This document shows positions 8,925-16,298 of a DNA stretch of 56,984 nt, piece by piece; the first letter of the stretch is position 1, and every line of letters begins with the position of its first letter. The notes below the pieces were generated by a model. The model saw only the letters and a list, made by a program, of their open reading frames with translations. It searched no databases and had not been told where the DNA came from. Source of the stretch: JBEKTY01 sp049515555 (lineage in GTDB: Bacteria > Planctomycetota > Planctomycetia > Pirellulales > Thermoguttaceae); the NCBI GenBank assembly GCA_049515555.1, contig JBEKTY010000031.1, positions 1-56,984 of the forward strand, read 5' to 3'. The position numbers and the translations under genes are program-made.

Positions 8925-11543
8925 TTACCGGAGATTCGGAAGTACCAGCTCGCCCCGGACCTGGGCATCGACGTTCTCGTAAGCGCCGAAGAAGTCGGAA
9001 TTCGCGTCCAGCCAAACGATGATCCGGCGCAGCTCTTCCGGCGATAACTTCACGTCATAATGGCCCTTGTCCAGCAGCAGCAGCAGTCGCGACGCCCGGG
9101 CGCCGAACTTCCCCGGCAGGGTCCGGGCCGGCTGCCAGCGGTCGTATTGGTTCTCCACCTTGTCGTTACGAGGCGCGCCGTAGTGGAAGGCGTAGGGGCG
9201 GAGGTTGCGGTACGACTGGTACCAGTGGAATTTGTCCTGCTGCCAGTCCCCTTGGCGAAGGTCCGGCGGCTCGCTGGCATTCTGCCCGTGGCACTTCACG
9301 CAGTGCTTTTCCAACACCGGTTGGACCAGCCGCGGGAAACTCAAGGGATTGCTGCCCTCTACCTCCGGCTGGATATCCGATGGCTCACGGCCCAAAGCCT
9401 TGGGCGGTCCAGCCAGCGTCTGCCTTGGCGAGCGGCCCTTGCGCTCATGGCACCCGGCACAGGTGAGTTTCTCACCGTCATGGACGTAAGTGGCGCTGCG
9501 CATGGACTGTACCGCACATCCCCGCTGGTCCAAACCTTGGAAGTAGACCGACTTGCCCGGCGGGAGATAGAAGCACGCGCTGCCGTCCTCTTCGACCGGC
9601 ACGGTCCCCAGGACTGCACGCGCGCTGGTCTCCGAGCCGTAGCCTATTTGTGGCTTGTGGTGCAGAGGCGTGCTTTTGGGCAGCAGGTGCATGATCCGAA
9701 TCGCCCGGATCTTCACACCCGCGGGCAGCGGGTAGAGGCTGTCGTACACGTTGATAAGACTCACGACGGCCTTTTCGGCTGTCGCAGAACGGGTCGTGTC
9801 CACGGCGTGCTCATCGCCGACGGCACGGAACGTGGGATATTCTGTCAGTCGGGCCGGTTCGCCGACGGCCGGGACGATCGGCGGAGTCGGACGTGGTTGC
9901 ACAGGAACCGGGCCCAGACAACCGATCTGCAGGTCTCGATAGAGCAATTCCCGGTTGCCGAACGCATCGAGCAGGTAAATGCCGTGCCCGTCACCGCTCG
10001 GCGAATACACGCACAAGTAGTAGTGCTCGCTCAAGGGCCAGGCGGTGCCGTAGGCCAGTGCGCCTTGTTCTGCAGTTTCCGGGAAACCCACATCCGGCGT
10101 CAGCCGCCGCACTGGTGCCAGAGCGTCGTCGTCCGGTACGCGAGGGTCGATCACAATCAGCGATCCGTAGGCCTGGCTGTGGTGGGCCGCTGCGGTGGCC
10201 ACGTAGCGGCGCGAACCGGGGATCGCCACTACGTTGAGTTCCATGTCGGGATTGAGGTCATGGCTGGGCTTGAAGTTCCCGTGGATCGACCGCGGGTCGC
10301 GTCCGTCCGGCGTGGTGATCCACGGATGATGTGCCTGGTTGTGGCCTCGGTCCACGTAGTCCCACCGGCTGTAGACAATCATCCCGTCGTTGTTGACCGA
10401 CGGATGCCACTCGTTCCCTTCGTGATGGCTCAGCCGCAGGAGGTTCCGGCCGTCCGCGTCCATCGCGTGCAGGGTGTAAAGCGGGACGGGCCGGCCGTGA
10501 CAACGTCCGAATCCCCCGCGGCGTTCCGAGATGAACACGATCCGCCCGTCCGGCAGCCAATTCGGGTGCAGATCATTCCACGGCCCATCCGTGAGCTGTA
10601 TCAAATCGGTCCCGTCAATGGCCACACGGAAGATATGGTAAGATGTCTCCGCAGTCCACGGCGGCCTCTCCTTCATCTCCACGCCCCACTTCGGGTCGCT
10701 TGAACCGCTCTGCGTGTATGCAAACACCACGGTTCTCCCGTCATACGACAGCGAAGGCTGGAGAAAGGAGCCTCCCTGCAACGCTTTCGTGCGTAGTCGG
10801 CCGTTCTCGACCGTCGAGCCTTCCAGGAGATTCTTCACTCGGGGCGATCGGCCAAATGGGTCCTGCAACAAGAACAGTCCTCCGCCGGCTCGGGCGAAGT
10901 TGCCATAGTACTGGTCGCACATGTGATTGGCCGCGGCAAGCCGTCGCTTGACGAAGACAATACTGCCAGAATCGAGCAGCGGGTTCGAGAAAGCAATCCG
11001 TCGCCTCAGGGTGCAGACTCGCTGGAAAAGTGCGAACCGGTCGACCTTACGAGCCACGTCAAGTGCGGCGACCTGGGCCGCCAGTCCAGCCAGTTCTTGC
11101 TCCAGTTTGCTCCCGTGCCCGACCGGCCCGCAGCGATTCAGGTCCGCCAAGAGTGCCCGAGTAGTTCGCAAAACGAAGTCCACCGGGTCTCGGTCAGTCC
11201 GCTGAACCACTGCATCCGACCGGAACGCCGTCGCGATGACACGATTCCAGTGATCCCGATTGTCGATGAGTCCAACGAGCCGCGAGTACTCTCGCCTCAC
11301 TTCCCGCTCGATGATCGCATCGCGCGACTGGGCGAATGGATGCGACGCAAGCAACTCGCCCACGAGCGATTCCTCGGCTTTGTCGTTTTCCAGAAGAGGA
11401 AGAGGGTGTGTTGTCTGCCACGTCTGCCACCTGTCGAAGGTCGGCTTCCCTGCGGCTTGATCGTCGGCCCAAGCGTCAACAAGGCGGATCAAGACACACA
11501 AAGCTACGAACCACAGGCGGTTGGTCCAGCAAAATATCCGCAT
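8925..11543 (-). CDS. HzsA-related dihaem beta-propeller protein
   Basis: 872 residues from the ATG at 11543, with GGAGG seven bases upstream; the frame is open further upstream but without protein character. The signal peptide is MRIFCWTNRLWFVALCVLIR, ending near VDAWA. Propeller-like repeats in the middle include DLHPNWLPDGRIVFISERRG, EWHPSVNNDGMIVYSRWDYV and PWITTPDGRDPRSIHGNF, the signature of the hydrazine-synthase-alpha-related family common in Planctomycetes. Two c-type haem motifs follow: CAGCH (Cys695-His699) and CVKCH (Cys748-His752). No hzsB/C, hdh or other anammox gene is near, so hydrazine synthesis is not implied. It is more likely a periplasmic dihaem protein of unknown substrate. 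Confidence 0.9.
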   Translation of the reverse strand: MRIFCWTNRLWFVALCVLIRLVDAWADDQAAGKPTFDRWQTWQTTHPLPLLENDKAEESLVGELLASHPFAQSRDAIIEREVRREYSRLVGLIDNRDHWNRVIATAFRSDAVVQRTDRDPVDFVLRTTRALLADLNRCGPVGHGSKLEQELAGLAAQVAALDVARKVDRFALFQRVCTLRRRIAFSNPLLDSGSIVFVKRRLAAANHMCDQYYGNFARAGGGLFLLQDPFGRSPRVKNLLEGSTVENGRLRTKALQGGSFLQPSLSYDGRTVVFAYTQSGSSDPKWGVEMKERPPWTAETSYHIFRVAIDGTDLIQLTDGPWNDLHPNWLPDGRIVFISERRGGFGRCHGRPVPLYTLHAMDADGRNLLRLSHHEGNEWHPSVNNDGMIVYSRWDYVDRGHNQAHHPWITTPDGRDPRSIHGNFKPSHDLNPDMELNVVAIPGSRRYVATAAAHHSQAYGSLIVIDPRVPDDDALAPVRRLTPDVGFPETAEQGALAYGTAWPLSEHYYLCVYSPSGDGHGIYLLDAFGNRELLYRDLQIGCLGPVPVQPRPTPPIVPAVGEPARLTEYPTFRAVGDEHAVDTTRSATAEKAVVSLINVYDSLYPLPAGVKIRAIRIMHLLPKSTPLHHKPQIGYGSETSARAVLGTVPVEEDGSACFYLPPGKSVYFQGLDQRGCAVQSMRSATYVHDGEKLTCAGCHERKGRSPRQTLAGPPKALGREPSDIQPEVEGSNPLSFPRLVQPVLEKHCVKCHGQNASEPPDLRQGDWQQDKFHWYQSYRNLRPYAFHYGAPRNDKVENQYDRWQPARTLPGKFGARASRLLLLLDKGHYDVKLSPEELRRIIVWLDANSDFFGAYENVDAQVRGELVLPNLR

Positions 11544-11603
11544 GTCTAATCCTCCACTGGGGCATATCTGTGCTTCGAGAAGCCCCACCCTATCGTTTGC
11601 GAT

Positions 11604-11609
11604 ATTATA
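11604..11609 (-). promoter_or_regulatory. Candidate -10 element (TATAAT) for the HzsA-related gene
   Basis: The minus strand reads an exact TATAAT about 60 bases before the ATG at 11543. No good -35 hexamer is placed 16-18 bases upstream, so this is a weak call. Confidence 0.35.
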
Positions 11610-12295
11610 CAGCGGATTGGCCGCAACCCGCCACTGGATCGCCCTGTAACCGCCGACGACCACAAAACCTCGACTGGCTGGCCCAACAAGACGGCCGGGT
11701 AAGCTTAGGCCGAGACCAGAGGAGCCTTCCTTGTGCCAGGTACCTGGAAATGTCTGAGCACACCTTCGTTTTCTGACGTTGAGCTGATCCCCCACCCTGC
11801 CGCAGATTTCCCGACAAACCGAGTCCGAGATCGCCATCTCGTCAATCAAAGTGCCGGATCGCCGTAAGAATATTGAGGTTTCCAACAACAAACGCACAGA
11901 TACTTGTGTGGGAGCCAGCAATAGCCGCATCGCCCTAATGCACTACAGCTTCTTCAACATGCCAACCTCGGGCCGCGAAGGTCGGACAGGCCGCTGTCGA
12001 TGACCACAACAGATACGGTCGTCCTGTCGCATCCGAAGCATTTCGCGACCGCTTGCGCGCGGAGGTTAGGCACACGCCGACGCACGTTGGCCACTTGCGT
12101 TTGGAGCCGGAGGTTTGACACACCGACGCGCATTGGCGGGCCCTTTGGCCAGGCCTTCCCATGCCCCGACAAGCCCTCCAAGGCCCTACCGGCGTCCAGC
12201 GCGCGCCCAGGAAGCCTACAGCGATCGCATGCCGGCCTCTGGCCCTGACGATTTCGGGCGGCGACTTGCCCATCGCTTTTTCTCAAAAACGCCTA
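11610..12295. other. Intergenic region with palindrome and short repeats
   Basis: No supported gene. It contains a perfect 12-bp palindrome, CCAGGTACCTGG, at 11736-11747 and two degenerate direct copies of a GGAGGTTxGxCACAC-CGACGC unit (listed separately). Open frames here give arginine-rich translations typical of non-coding GC-rich DNA. Confidence 0.45.
12061..12136. repeat. Two degenerate direct repeats (12061-12090 and 12109-12136)
   Basis: Both copies start GGAGGTT, continue with CACAC and CGACGC and end in TTGG, separated by 18 nt. The first copy is preceded by TTGCGCGCGGAGG-like sequence that also precedes the hairpin at 8746. Confidence 0.55.
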
Positions 12296-12324
12296 TTGCG
12301 CTTCCCGACCGAATGCGCTATGCT
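12296..12324 (+). promoter_or_regulatory. Candidate sigma-70-like promoter for the HTH genes
   Basis: TTGCGC (12296-12301) and TATGCT (12319-12324) are separated by 17 nt and end about 60 nt before the ATG at 12385. The matches are partial (3/6 and 4/6), so the call is tentative. Confidence 0.35.
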
Positions 12325-12384
12325 CGATGTAGTAACAACGTATTGCTACTCCCAACATATCCGTCGAATCCGAGAAAACCACAC

Positions 12385-12612
12385 ATGGAAACACTCCTAA
12401 GTCTTCGAGAGGTGTCCGAACTTCTCAAACTCCAGCATTACCGCATTGCTTACGCGATTGCCACGCACCGTATTCCAGAGCCGGCGATCCGCGTCAGAAA
12501 TATCCGTGTCTTCCAGCAGGCCGACATCGAGCGCATCGCCAGGCATTTCGGAGTCGCTATACCCTCGACCGAGCCCGTATGCGCGACCGCAGACACCCCC
12601 AGTTCAAGCTGA
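12385..12612 (+). CDS. Small helix-turn-helix (excisionase/MerR-like) protein
   Basis: 75 residues. The N-terminal half has the layout of a DNA-binding excisionase or MerR-type winged helix: LLSLREVSELLKLQHYRIAY (helices 1-2), a basic turn HRIPEPA, then VRNIRVFQQADIERIARHF (wing and following helix). The last 20 residues are low-complexity. It is probably a small DNA-binding regulator or recombination directionality factor. The next HTH gene starts six bases after its stop, so they are likely co-transcribed. The Shine-Dalgarno (AGAAAA) is weak. No integrase lies next to it. Confidence 0.68.
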   Translation: METLLSLREVSELLKLQHYRIAYAIATHRIPEPAIRVRNIRVFQQADIERIARHFGVAIPSTEPVCATADTPSSS

Positions 12613-12618
12613 ACGATC

Positions 12619-12954
12619 ATGCGCAAACCCAGCAAACCCAAGTACGTCCCAATCGTCGACTCCGAAGGCAAGTACCTCGTCGACGCCCTTTGGCCCGATA
12701 TTGAGGCCAGCGTAAAGCAGCACATCGAAAACGAAAGGCGTAAGGGCATACCGCTCCGTCCCAGCTTTACCATTCGACAAACGGCACAGCTTACCGGCCT
12801 GTCTGTGGCCGAACTCCGCAAACTGATCGCCACGGAGGCGATCAAGGCCCACATAACCGGCGGATCCTGGTTCATACCCCGCGAAGAAGTATTGCAGTTA
12901 ATGCCGCAGCCGGCAGAGGACAGTGCTGGCCAAGCCGGCCCCCCCCACTTCTAA
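12619..12954 (+). CDS. Small helix-turn-helix protein
   Basis: 111 residues. Residues about 50-95 form a helix-turn-helix of the excisionase type (FTIRQTAQLTGLSVAELRKL, then HITGGSWFIPREEVLQLM). The N-terminal 45 residues are not recognised. The pattern of strand, two helices, then a basic wing with a trp/pro motif suggests DNA binding. It follows the previous HTH gene by six bases, so the pair is probably one transcript. Function is unassigned. It is plausibly a remnant of a mobile element's control module, since the neighbours to the right are truncated. Confidence 0.65.
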   Translation: MRKPSKPKYVPIVDSEGKYLVDALWPDIEASVKQHIENERRKGIPLRPSFTIRQTAQLTGLSVAELRKLIATEAIKAHITGGSWFIPREEVLQLMPQPAEDSAGQAGPPHF

Positions 12955-12999
12955 TTCTCAATAATTAGATCCAACACCCCTGGTCATAGAAGGACCACA

Positions 13000-13338
13000 A
13001 TGCCAAACATAATCGCCAGACGCCGTTCCAAATGTGCCCTCATGCCCCTTGTCGATAACAGAAAACCGTCGCTTGCGTGCTTCGACTTCGAGGACGAGGT
13101 ACTCGACCCGGCCGTGGAAGAGCTGCGGCCCTTGTGCGTCAAGCAGCGCAGCGACACGCTTGACTGGTATCGCACCCTGGGCAAGCTCGTCGCCAAGCAC
13201 TACGCCCGCGTCACACAGGAGCGGGAGAAATACCACCGCACGATGTACGGCCAGCACTTCTTCGATCGTCTTGGCGAGGCAATCGCAGTCGTATCGTCCG
13301 CCATGCTGCGCACCTGCTTCAACCTCTACTACCGCTAA
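13000..13338 (+). CDS. Hypothetical protein
   Basis: 112 residues, not recognised. It is soluble, with no signal peptide or membrane segment. The central part (LDWYRTLGKLVAKHYARVTQ, then a YGQHFFDRLGEAIA block) is predicted helical and is faintly reminiscent of helical domains in mobile-element and DUF1016-like proteins; this is impression only. The coding sequence ends in CFNLYYR at a point where sequence from another truncated gene, on the opposite strand, begins. The C-terminus may therefore be cut short by a rearrangement. Confidence 0.55.
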   Translation: MPNIIARRRSKCALMPLVDNRKPSLACFDFEDEVLDPAVEELRPLCVKQRSDTLDWYRTLGKLVAKHYARVTQEREKYHRTMYGQHFFDRLGEAIAVVSSAMLRTCFNLYYR

Positions 13339-13361
13339 CCGACCTTCCGGCCGTCACGGGT

Positions 13362-13610
13362 CTAGGCCACAGCAAAGCGCGCGAGGACAGAGGGGTAGGC
13401 CAGGTCGAGCTTGCCCAACTCTGCCAGCCGGGCGAAGGCGACACAGGCGTTGCAGATGGCCTCCTGCACGGCCTCGGCCTTGGCCTCCGGGCCCATGTGG
13501 CGGAAGGCGATGCAGGCGTGCCGGGCGATTGCCGGCAGCATCGAGAGGAACACGCGATGCCAGGCGGGGACTCTCTTGCGGGGACGTGGGTCTTCACGTC
13601 GTGCGATCAT
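13362..13610 (-). pseudogene. Truncated conserved small protein (premature stop)
   Basis: 82 residues with an excellent ribosome binding site (AAGGAGAT, eight bases before the ATG at 13610). The body, MLPAIARHACIAFRHMGPEA, then QEAICNACVAFARLAELGKL and LAYPSVLARFAVA, fits a conserved planctomycete protein I recall as continuing AQVRDGRKVGGRLN. Here a TAG follows FAVA, and the next codons still read TRDGRKVG before a second TAG. That is what a CAG-to-TAG change plus a downstream break would give. It is probably a recently decayed gene, sharing its broken end with the opposite-strand hypothetical at 13000-13338. Confidence 0.65.
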
Positions 13611-14160
13611 CAGCGATCTCCTTGTGGGGATGGACCGCCAGGCAGGCGGTCCGTGTCAGGGAAAGAACACGCAACCGCCCGCGAAATGCGAGCAGCACAG
13701 AGCCGCAGGAGCGGCAGGTGGACTACCGGGCCGTCATTCGCAGCGTAGGCCGGATGGCCTTGGGTGAGGTGTGTTCGCAGACGCTGCGAGGCTCAAAACG
13801 GGCTGAAGCGAGACTTAGCCCGAAAAAGCGGGGTTCTGACGGCTAACGGGATTCATGGTTAAGTGCCGCGTGGAGAGGCTGGATTTGACGTGGTTGGCGC
13901 CCCAGAAGGCTTGCTGCTTGGCCGGCGGATGTGTTCGCTGAGCGCGGCACGAAACGGCCGCTCGAAGAAAATTTCGGTCACTTGGTCGTGATCTGACCAC
14001 CCCCCTGGTAAGCTGTAGCGGTGGCGATACACGCGTCGAGCCGCCCTTGGGAAAACCACAAGGCCAGGGTGGCGTAGGCACTTATGGGTGGGTGTTGGAA
14101 TTGGTAGGGTTTTGGTTATGTGGAAAATTGCGTAATTTCCCTGCATTGGAGCACAATTGC
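13611..14160. other. Intergenic region, hairpin at 13632-13652
   Basis: No supported gene. It contains a perfect 8-bp hairpin (GGACCGCC, loop AGGCA, GGCGGTCC; 13632-13652) in the leader of the minus-strand gene at 13610. The rest reads as decayed sequence in both strands. Confidence 0.4.
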
Positions 14161-14640
14161 ATGAAAACCAAGGACGACGAGTACCTGCGGGTCAAGCAGG
14201 CGGCTGCGATGATGGGAATCGCCCCCAATACTATGCGAAAGTGGGGCCGAACCGGCAAGATCCCCGAGTACCGGCACCCGGCCAACACGTACCGCCTCGT
14301 TGAGGGTGATAACCTCGTCGCGTTAAAGGCACTGCTTCCCTACTACGCTGGGCAGGTGAAGTGCATCTATATCGACCCACCTTACAACACTGGGAACGAA
14401 GGTTGGGTCTATAACGACAACGTGATCGTCGGCATCTACTGCGACCAGCCGGCCAAGATCCTGGAAGTCGAGACCCAGGACGATCCCCGACTGGTCCGCC
14501 AGGCCGGGCCGGCGATGATCAGCCCGCAGACGGGTGCCAAGGTGGTCGGCGGCTACACTGGTCTCGCCGAAAAATGGACCAGGTCCCGGACTTTGGGCGT
14601 ACTGCGATCCGTTGTCGGGCCGGGTTCGCTGTCTATTTGA
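14161..14640 (+). pseudogene. Chimeric HTH / DNA-methyltransferase fragment
   Basis: 159 residues from the ATG at 14161 (GGAG nine bases upstream). Residues 1-45 are a MerR/excisionase HTH (YLRVKQAAAMMGIAPNTMRK). At TYRLV the frame switches to the N-terminus of a type III-like Mod N6-adenine methyltransferase (VEGDNLVALKALLPYYAGQV, then IYIDPPYNTGNEGWVYND, with the catalytic DPPY motif). After YNDNV the methyltransferase sequence stops and about 65 residues of unrecognised sequence follow to the stop. A full Mod subunit is several hundred residues and includes the SAM-binding motif, so this is inactive. It looks like an illegitimate fusion of at least two, probably three, pieces. It converges with the VOC gene, overlapping it by 8 bp. 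Confidence 0.72.
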
Positions 14641-14950
14641 CTTCCAGGTATTCGACCAGCGCGCCGTCCAGAAAGAAATAAGCGATGCGGACGCCCGGGG
14701 CAGCCTGCAATGGGCCTACGACCAGTTGCTTGCCTTGCAATTCCTGGTCGAGGTCGTCGACTGCCCAGGATATGTGGGGCATCTTTGCCACTGGCGTCTC
14801 GGCCAAGGGACTAGCGGGTGCAAAACGGACCCATTCGATGCGGTTAGGGTCGTCGTCAGGATTGGTGCCCCAAACCTTGAGGCTGTCGTACCACACTTCG
14901 CCTGATACCGCGGTGTGAGTAATCAGTCCGAGATGATGAAACTTTTTCAC
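14633..14950 (-). CDS. VOC-superfamily (glyoxalase-like) protein
   Basis: 105 residues from the GTG at 14950, chosen because AGGAG lies eight bases upstream; longer versions run into the upstream gene. It has the vicinal-oxygen-chelate pattern: KKFHHLGLIT at the start with a metal-type His, MPHISWAVDDLDQELQGK in the middle, and RIAYFFLDGALVEYLEV at the end with the terminal Glu. Such small VOC proteins are isomerases, lyases or dioxygenases of sugar or C3 metabolites. It lies 43 bp downstream of the glycerol-dehydrogenase-like gene on the same strand, so a role in the same sugar route is likely. The specific reaction cannot be told. Confidence 0.8.
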   Translation of the reverse strand: MKKFHHLGLITHTAVSGEVWYDSLKVWGTNPDDDPNRIEWVRFAPASPLAETPVAKMPHISWAVDDLDQELQGKQLVVGPLQAAPGVRIAYFFLDGALVEYLEVK

Positions 14951-14993
14951 TTGGAGACTCCTGCATGGGAAGTTGCAAGTTCGGATTATGGTT

Positions 14994-16097
14994 TCACGCG
15001 GCCGCTTTGCGGACACGGCCCAGCGCGTCGGCCGCGATCATGGCGTCGACAACGTCATCCGCAGTAACGGGAAACGGGTGGTTGTGGCATAGCGAGCCTT
15101 TGCCCGCACAGGCTTTCCCGATCTCCGCGAGCCTTTCACGCGTCAGGCCTTCGAGGTTGATGTCGGCGAAGGTTACCGGCAGGCCGACGGCGATCTCGAA
15201 ATCGACGATGGCGTTTCTGTAGTCCACGTCGATCTCGTCCTCCAGGCAGAGTTGGGTGATGATTCCGAAGGCGACCTTTTCGCCATGCATGAATCGTTTG
15301 CACTCCGGGACGTTCGACAGCAGGTTACCGACCATGTGGGCCGTGGCAAGTCCGCCGCTCTCGAAGCCCAACCCTGACAACAGCACATTGGCTTCGATAA
15401 CTTTCTCAACGGCCGGAGTGAGTGCCTGCTGTTCCAAGTCGCGTTTGGCGTCGATTCCATGTTCCATGAGGGTGTCGAAGCAGAGCCGTGCGATGGCGAT
15501 GGCGGCCATGGTTGGCCGGCCGCCGGCAAGGTTGGTCGCGCAGCGTTTGCCGGCTGCCTCCGTTTCGAGCCAGGTCGACAGGGCGTCGCCCATGCCGGCC
15601 ACGAACGCCCGCACGGGGCCTCGGGCGATCACCTGGCTGTCGACCATCACGATATGGGGATTGCACGGCCAGCATTCGAAGTTGACAAAACTGCCCTGCT
15701 CGTCATACCACACCGAGGCCGCGCTGGTAGGCGAATCATTGGAGGCAATCGTGGGACAGGTCACCATCTTCAGGCCCAGGTCCACGGCAACGGCCTTGGC
15801 CACGTCCAGAACCTTGCCGCCGCCGACGCCCACCGAGATGTCAGCTCCTTGCCGGCGAGCCAGTTGTCCCACGCGCGCTCGCTCGTTCAGTGTGGCTTCG
15901 CCCTGAAACATGACTTCAAGGGGTTCCATGCCTGAGAGGCGAAGGCTCTCCAAAACCGTCGTGCCCACAATTCCTTTCACACACTCATCCCACAGCACCA
16001 ACGGTCGCCGGCCGAGTATCTTCAGGTAATTGCCCAACTCCTTGAGGACGCCACGTCCTTGAATGTACTTGTGTGGGGCGATAAGCACGGATTTCAT
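14994..16097 (-). CDS. Glycerol-dehydrogenase-like iron/zinc alcohol dehydrogenase
   Basis: 367 residues, with GAGGAA before the ATG at 16097. It is a full-length group III metal-dependent alcohol dehydrogenase of the GldA type: nucleotide-binding GVGGGKVLDVAKAVA (residues 90-104), PTIASNDSPTSAASV, and metal ligands Asp171 (GMGDALSTWLE), His254 (GGLATAHMVGN) and His271 (MHGEKVAFG). These match the Asp/His/His set of bacterial glycerol dehydrogenases. It should oxidise a glycerol-like polyol with NAD+ in the cytoplasm; the true substrate may be a larger polyol. It lies downstream of a good promoter and upstream of the VOC gene. Confidence 0.9.
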   Translation of the reverse strand: MKSVLIAPHKYIQGRGVLKELGNYLKILGRRPLVLWDECVKGIVGTTVLESLRLSGMEPLEVMFQGEATLNERARVGQLARRQGADISVGVGGGKVLDVAKAVAVDLGLKMVTCPTIASNDSPTSAASVWYDEQGSFVNFECWPCNPHIVMVDSQVIARGPVRAFVAGMGDALSTWLETEAAGKRCATNLAGGRPTMAAIAIARLCFDTLMEHGIDAKRDLEQQALTPAVEKVIEANVLLSGLGFESGGLATAHMVGNLLSNVPECKRFMHGEKVAFGIITQLCLEDEIDVDYRNAIVDFEIAVGLPVTFADINLEGLTRERLAEIGKACAGKGSLCHNHPFPVTADDVVDAMIAADALGRVRKAAA

Positions 16098-16235
16098 GAT
16101 CGGGTTCCTCGGGTTGGAATGGAAAAAAGGGGGATAGGTTACGGGAGACGGATTGGGCAGCTTTCATGTCGGAGGGGAGCACGTCCTGGCAAGAAATGCC
16201 TCTTTCCTACGAGGATACAGATCCACACCGAGTTA

Positions 16236-16264
16236 TTTATATCGCTTTGCGTCCGTATACTCAA
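16236..16264 (-). promoter_or_regulatory. Sigma-70-like promoter for the glycerol-dehydrogenase-like operon
   Basis: On the minus strand TTGAGT and TATAAA are separated by 17 nt. The start of transcription would be near 16229, giving a leader of about 130 nt before the ATG at 16097. The region between this gene and the kinase holds no other gene. Confidence 0.5.
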
Positions 16265-16298
16265 GCCTGGGCAGCGCCCGCACCTGTCTGTCTTCCGG

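Noticed and set aside
9060..10703. Long open frame antisense to the HzsA-related gene
   Set aside because: It lies wholly opposite a well-supported gene, has no domain or ribosome site, and is typical of GC-rich DNA with few stops on the other strand.
8925..11543. Anammox hydrazine metabolism
   Set aside because: The other hydrazine genes are absent; the family is widespread in non-anammox Planctomycetes.
8925..11930. Use of the longest reading frame as a 1,001-residue protein
   Set aside because: The first 129 codons have no protein character; a signal peptide and GGAGG mark the start at 11543.
12061..12136. CRISPR array
   Set aside because: Only two degenerate copies, no consistent spacer length and no cas genes.
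11935..12273. Minus-strand 112-codon frame
   Set aside because: No ribosome site, arginine/glycine-rich translation and overlap with repeats.
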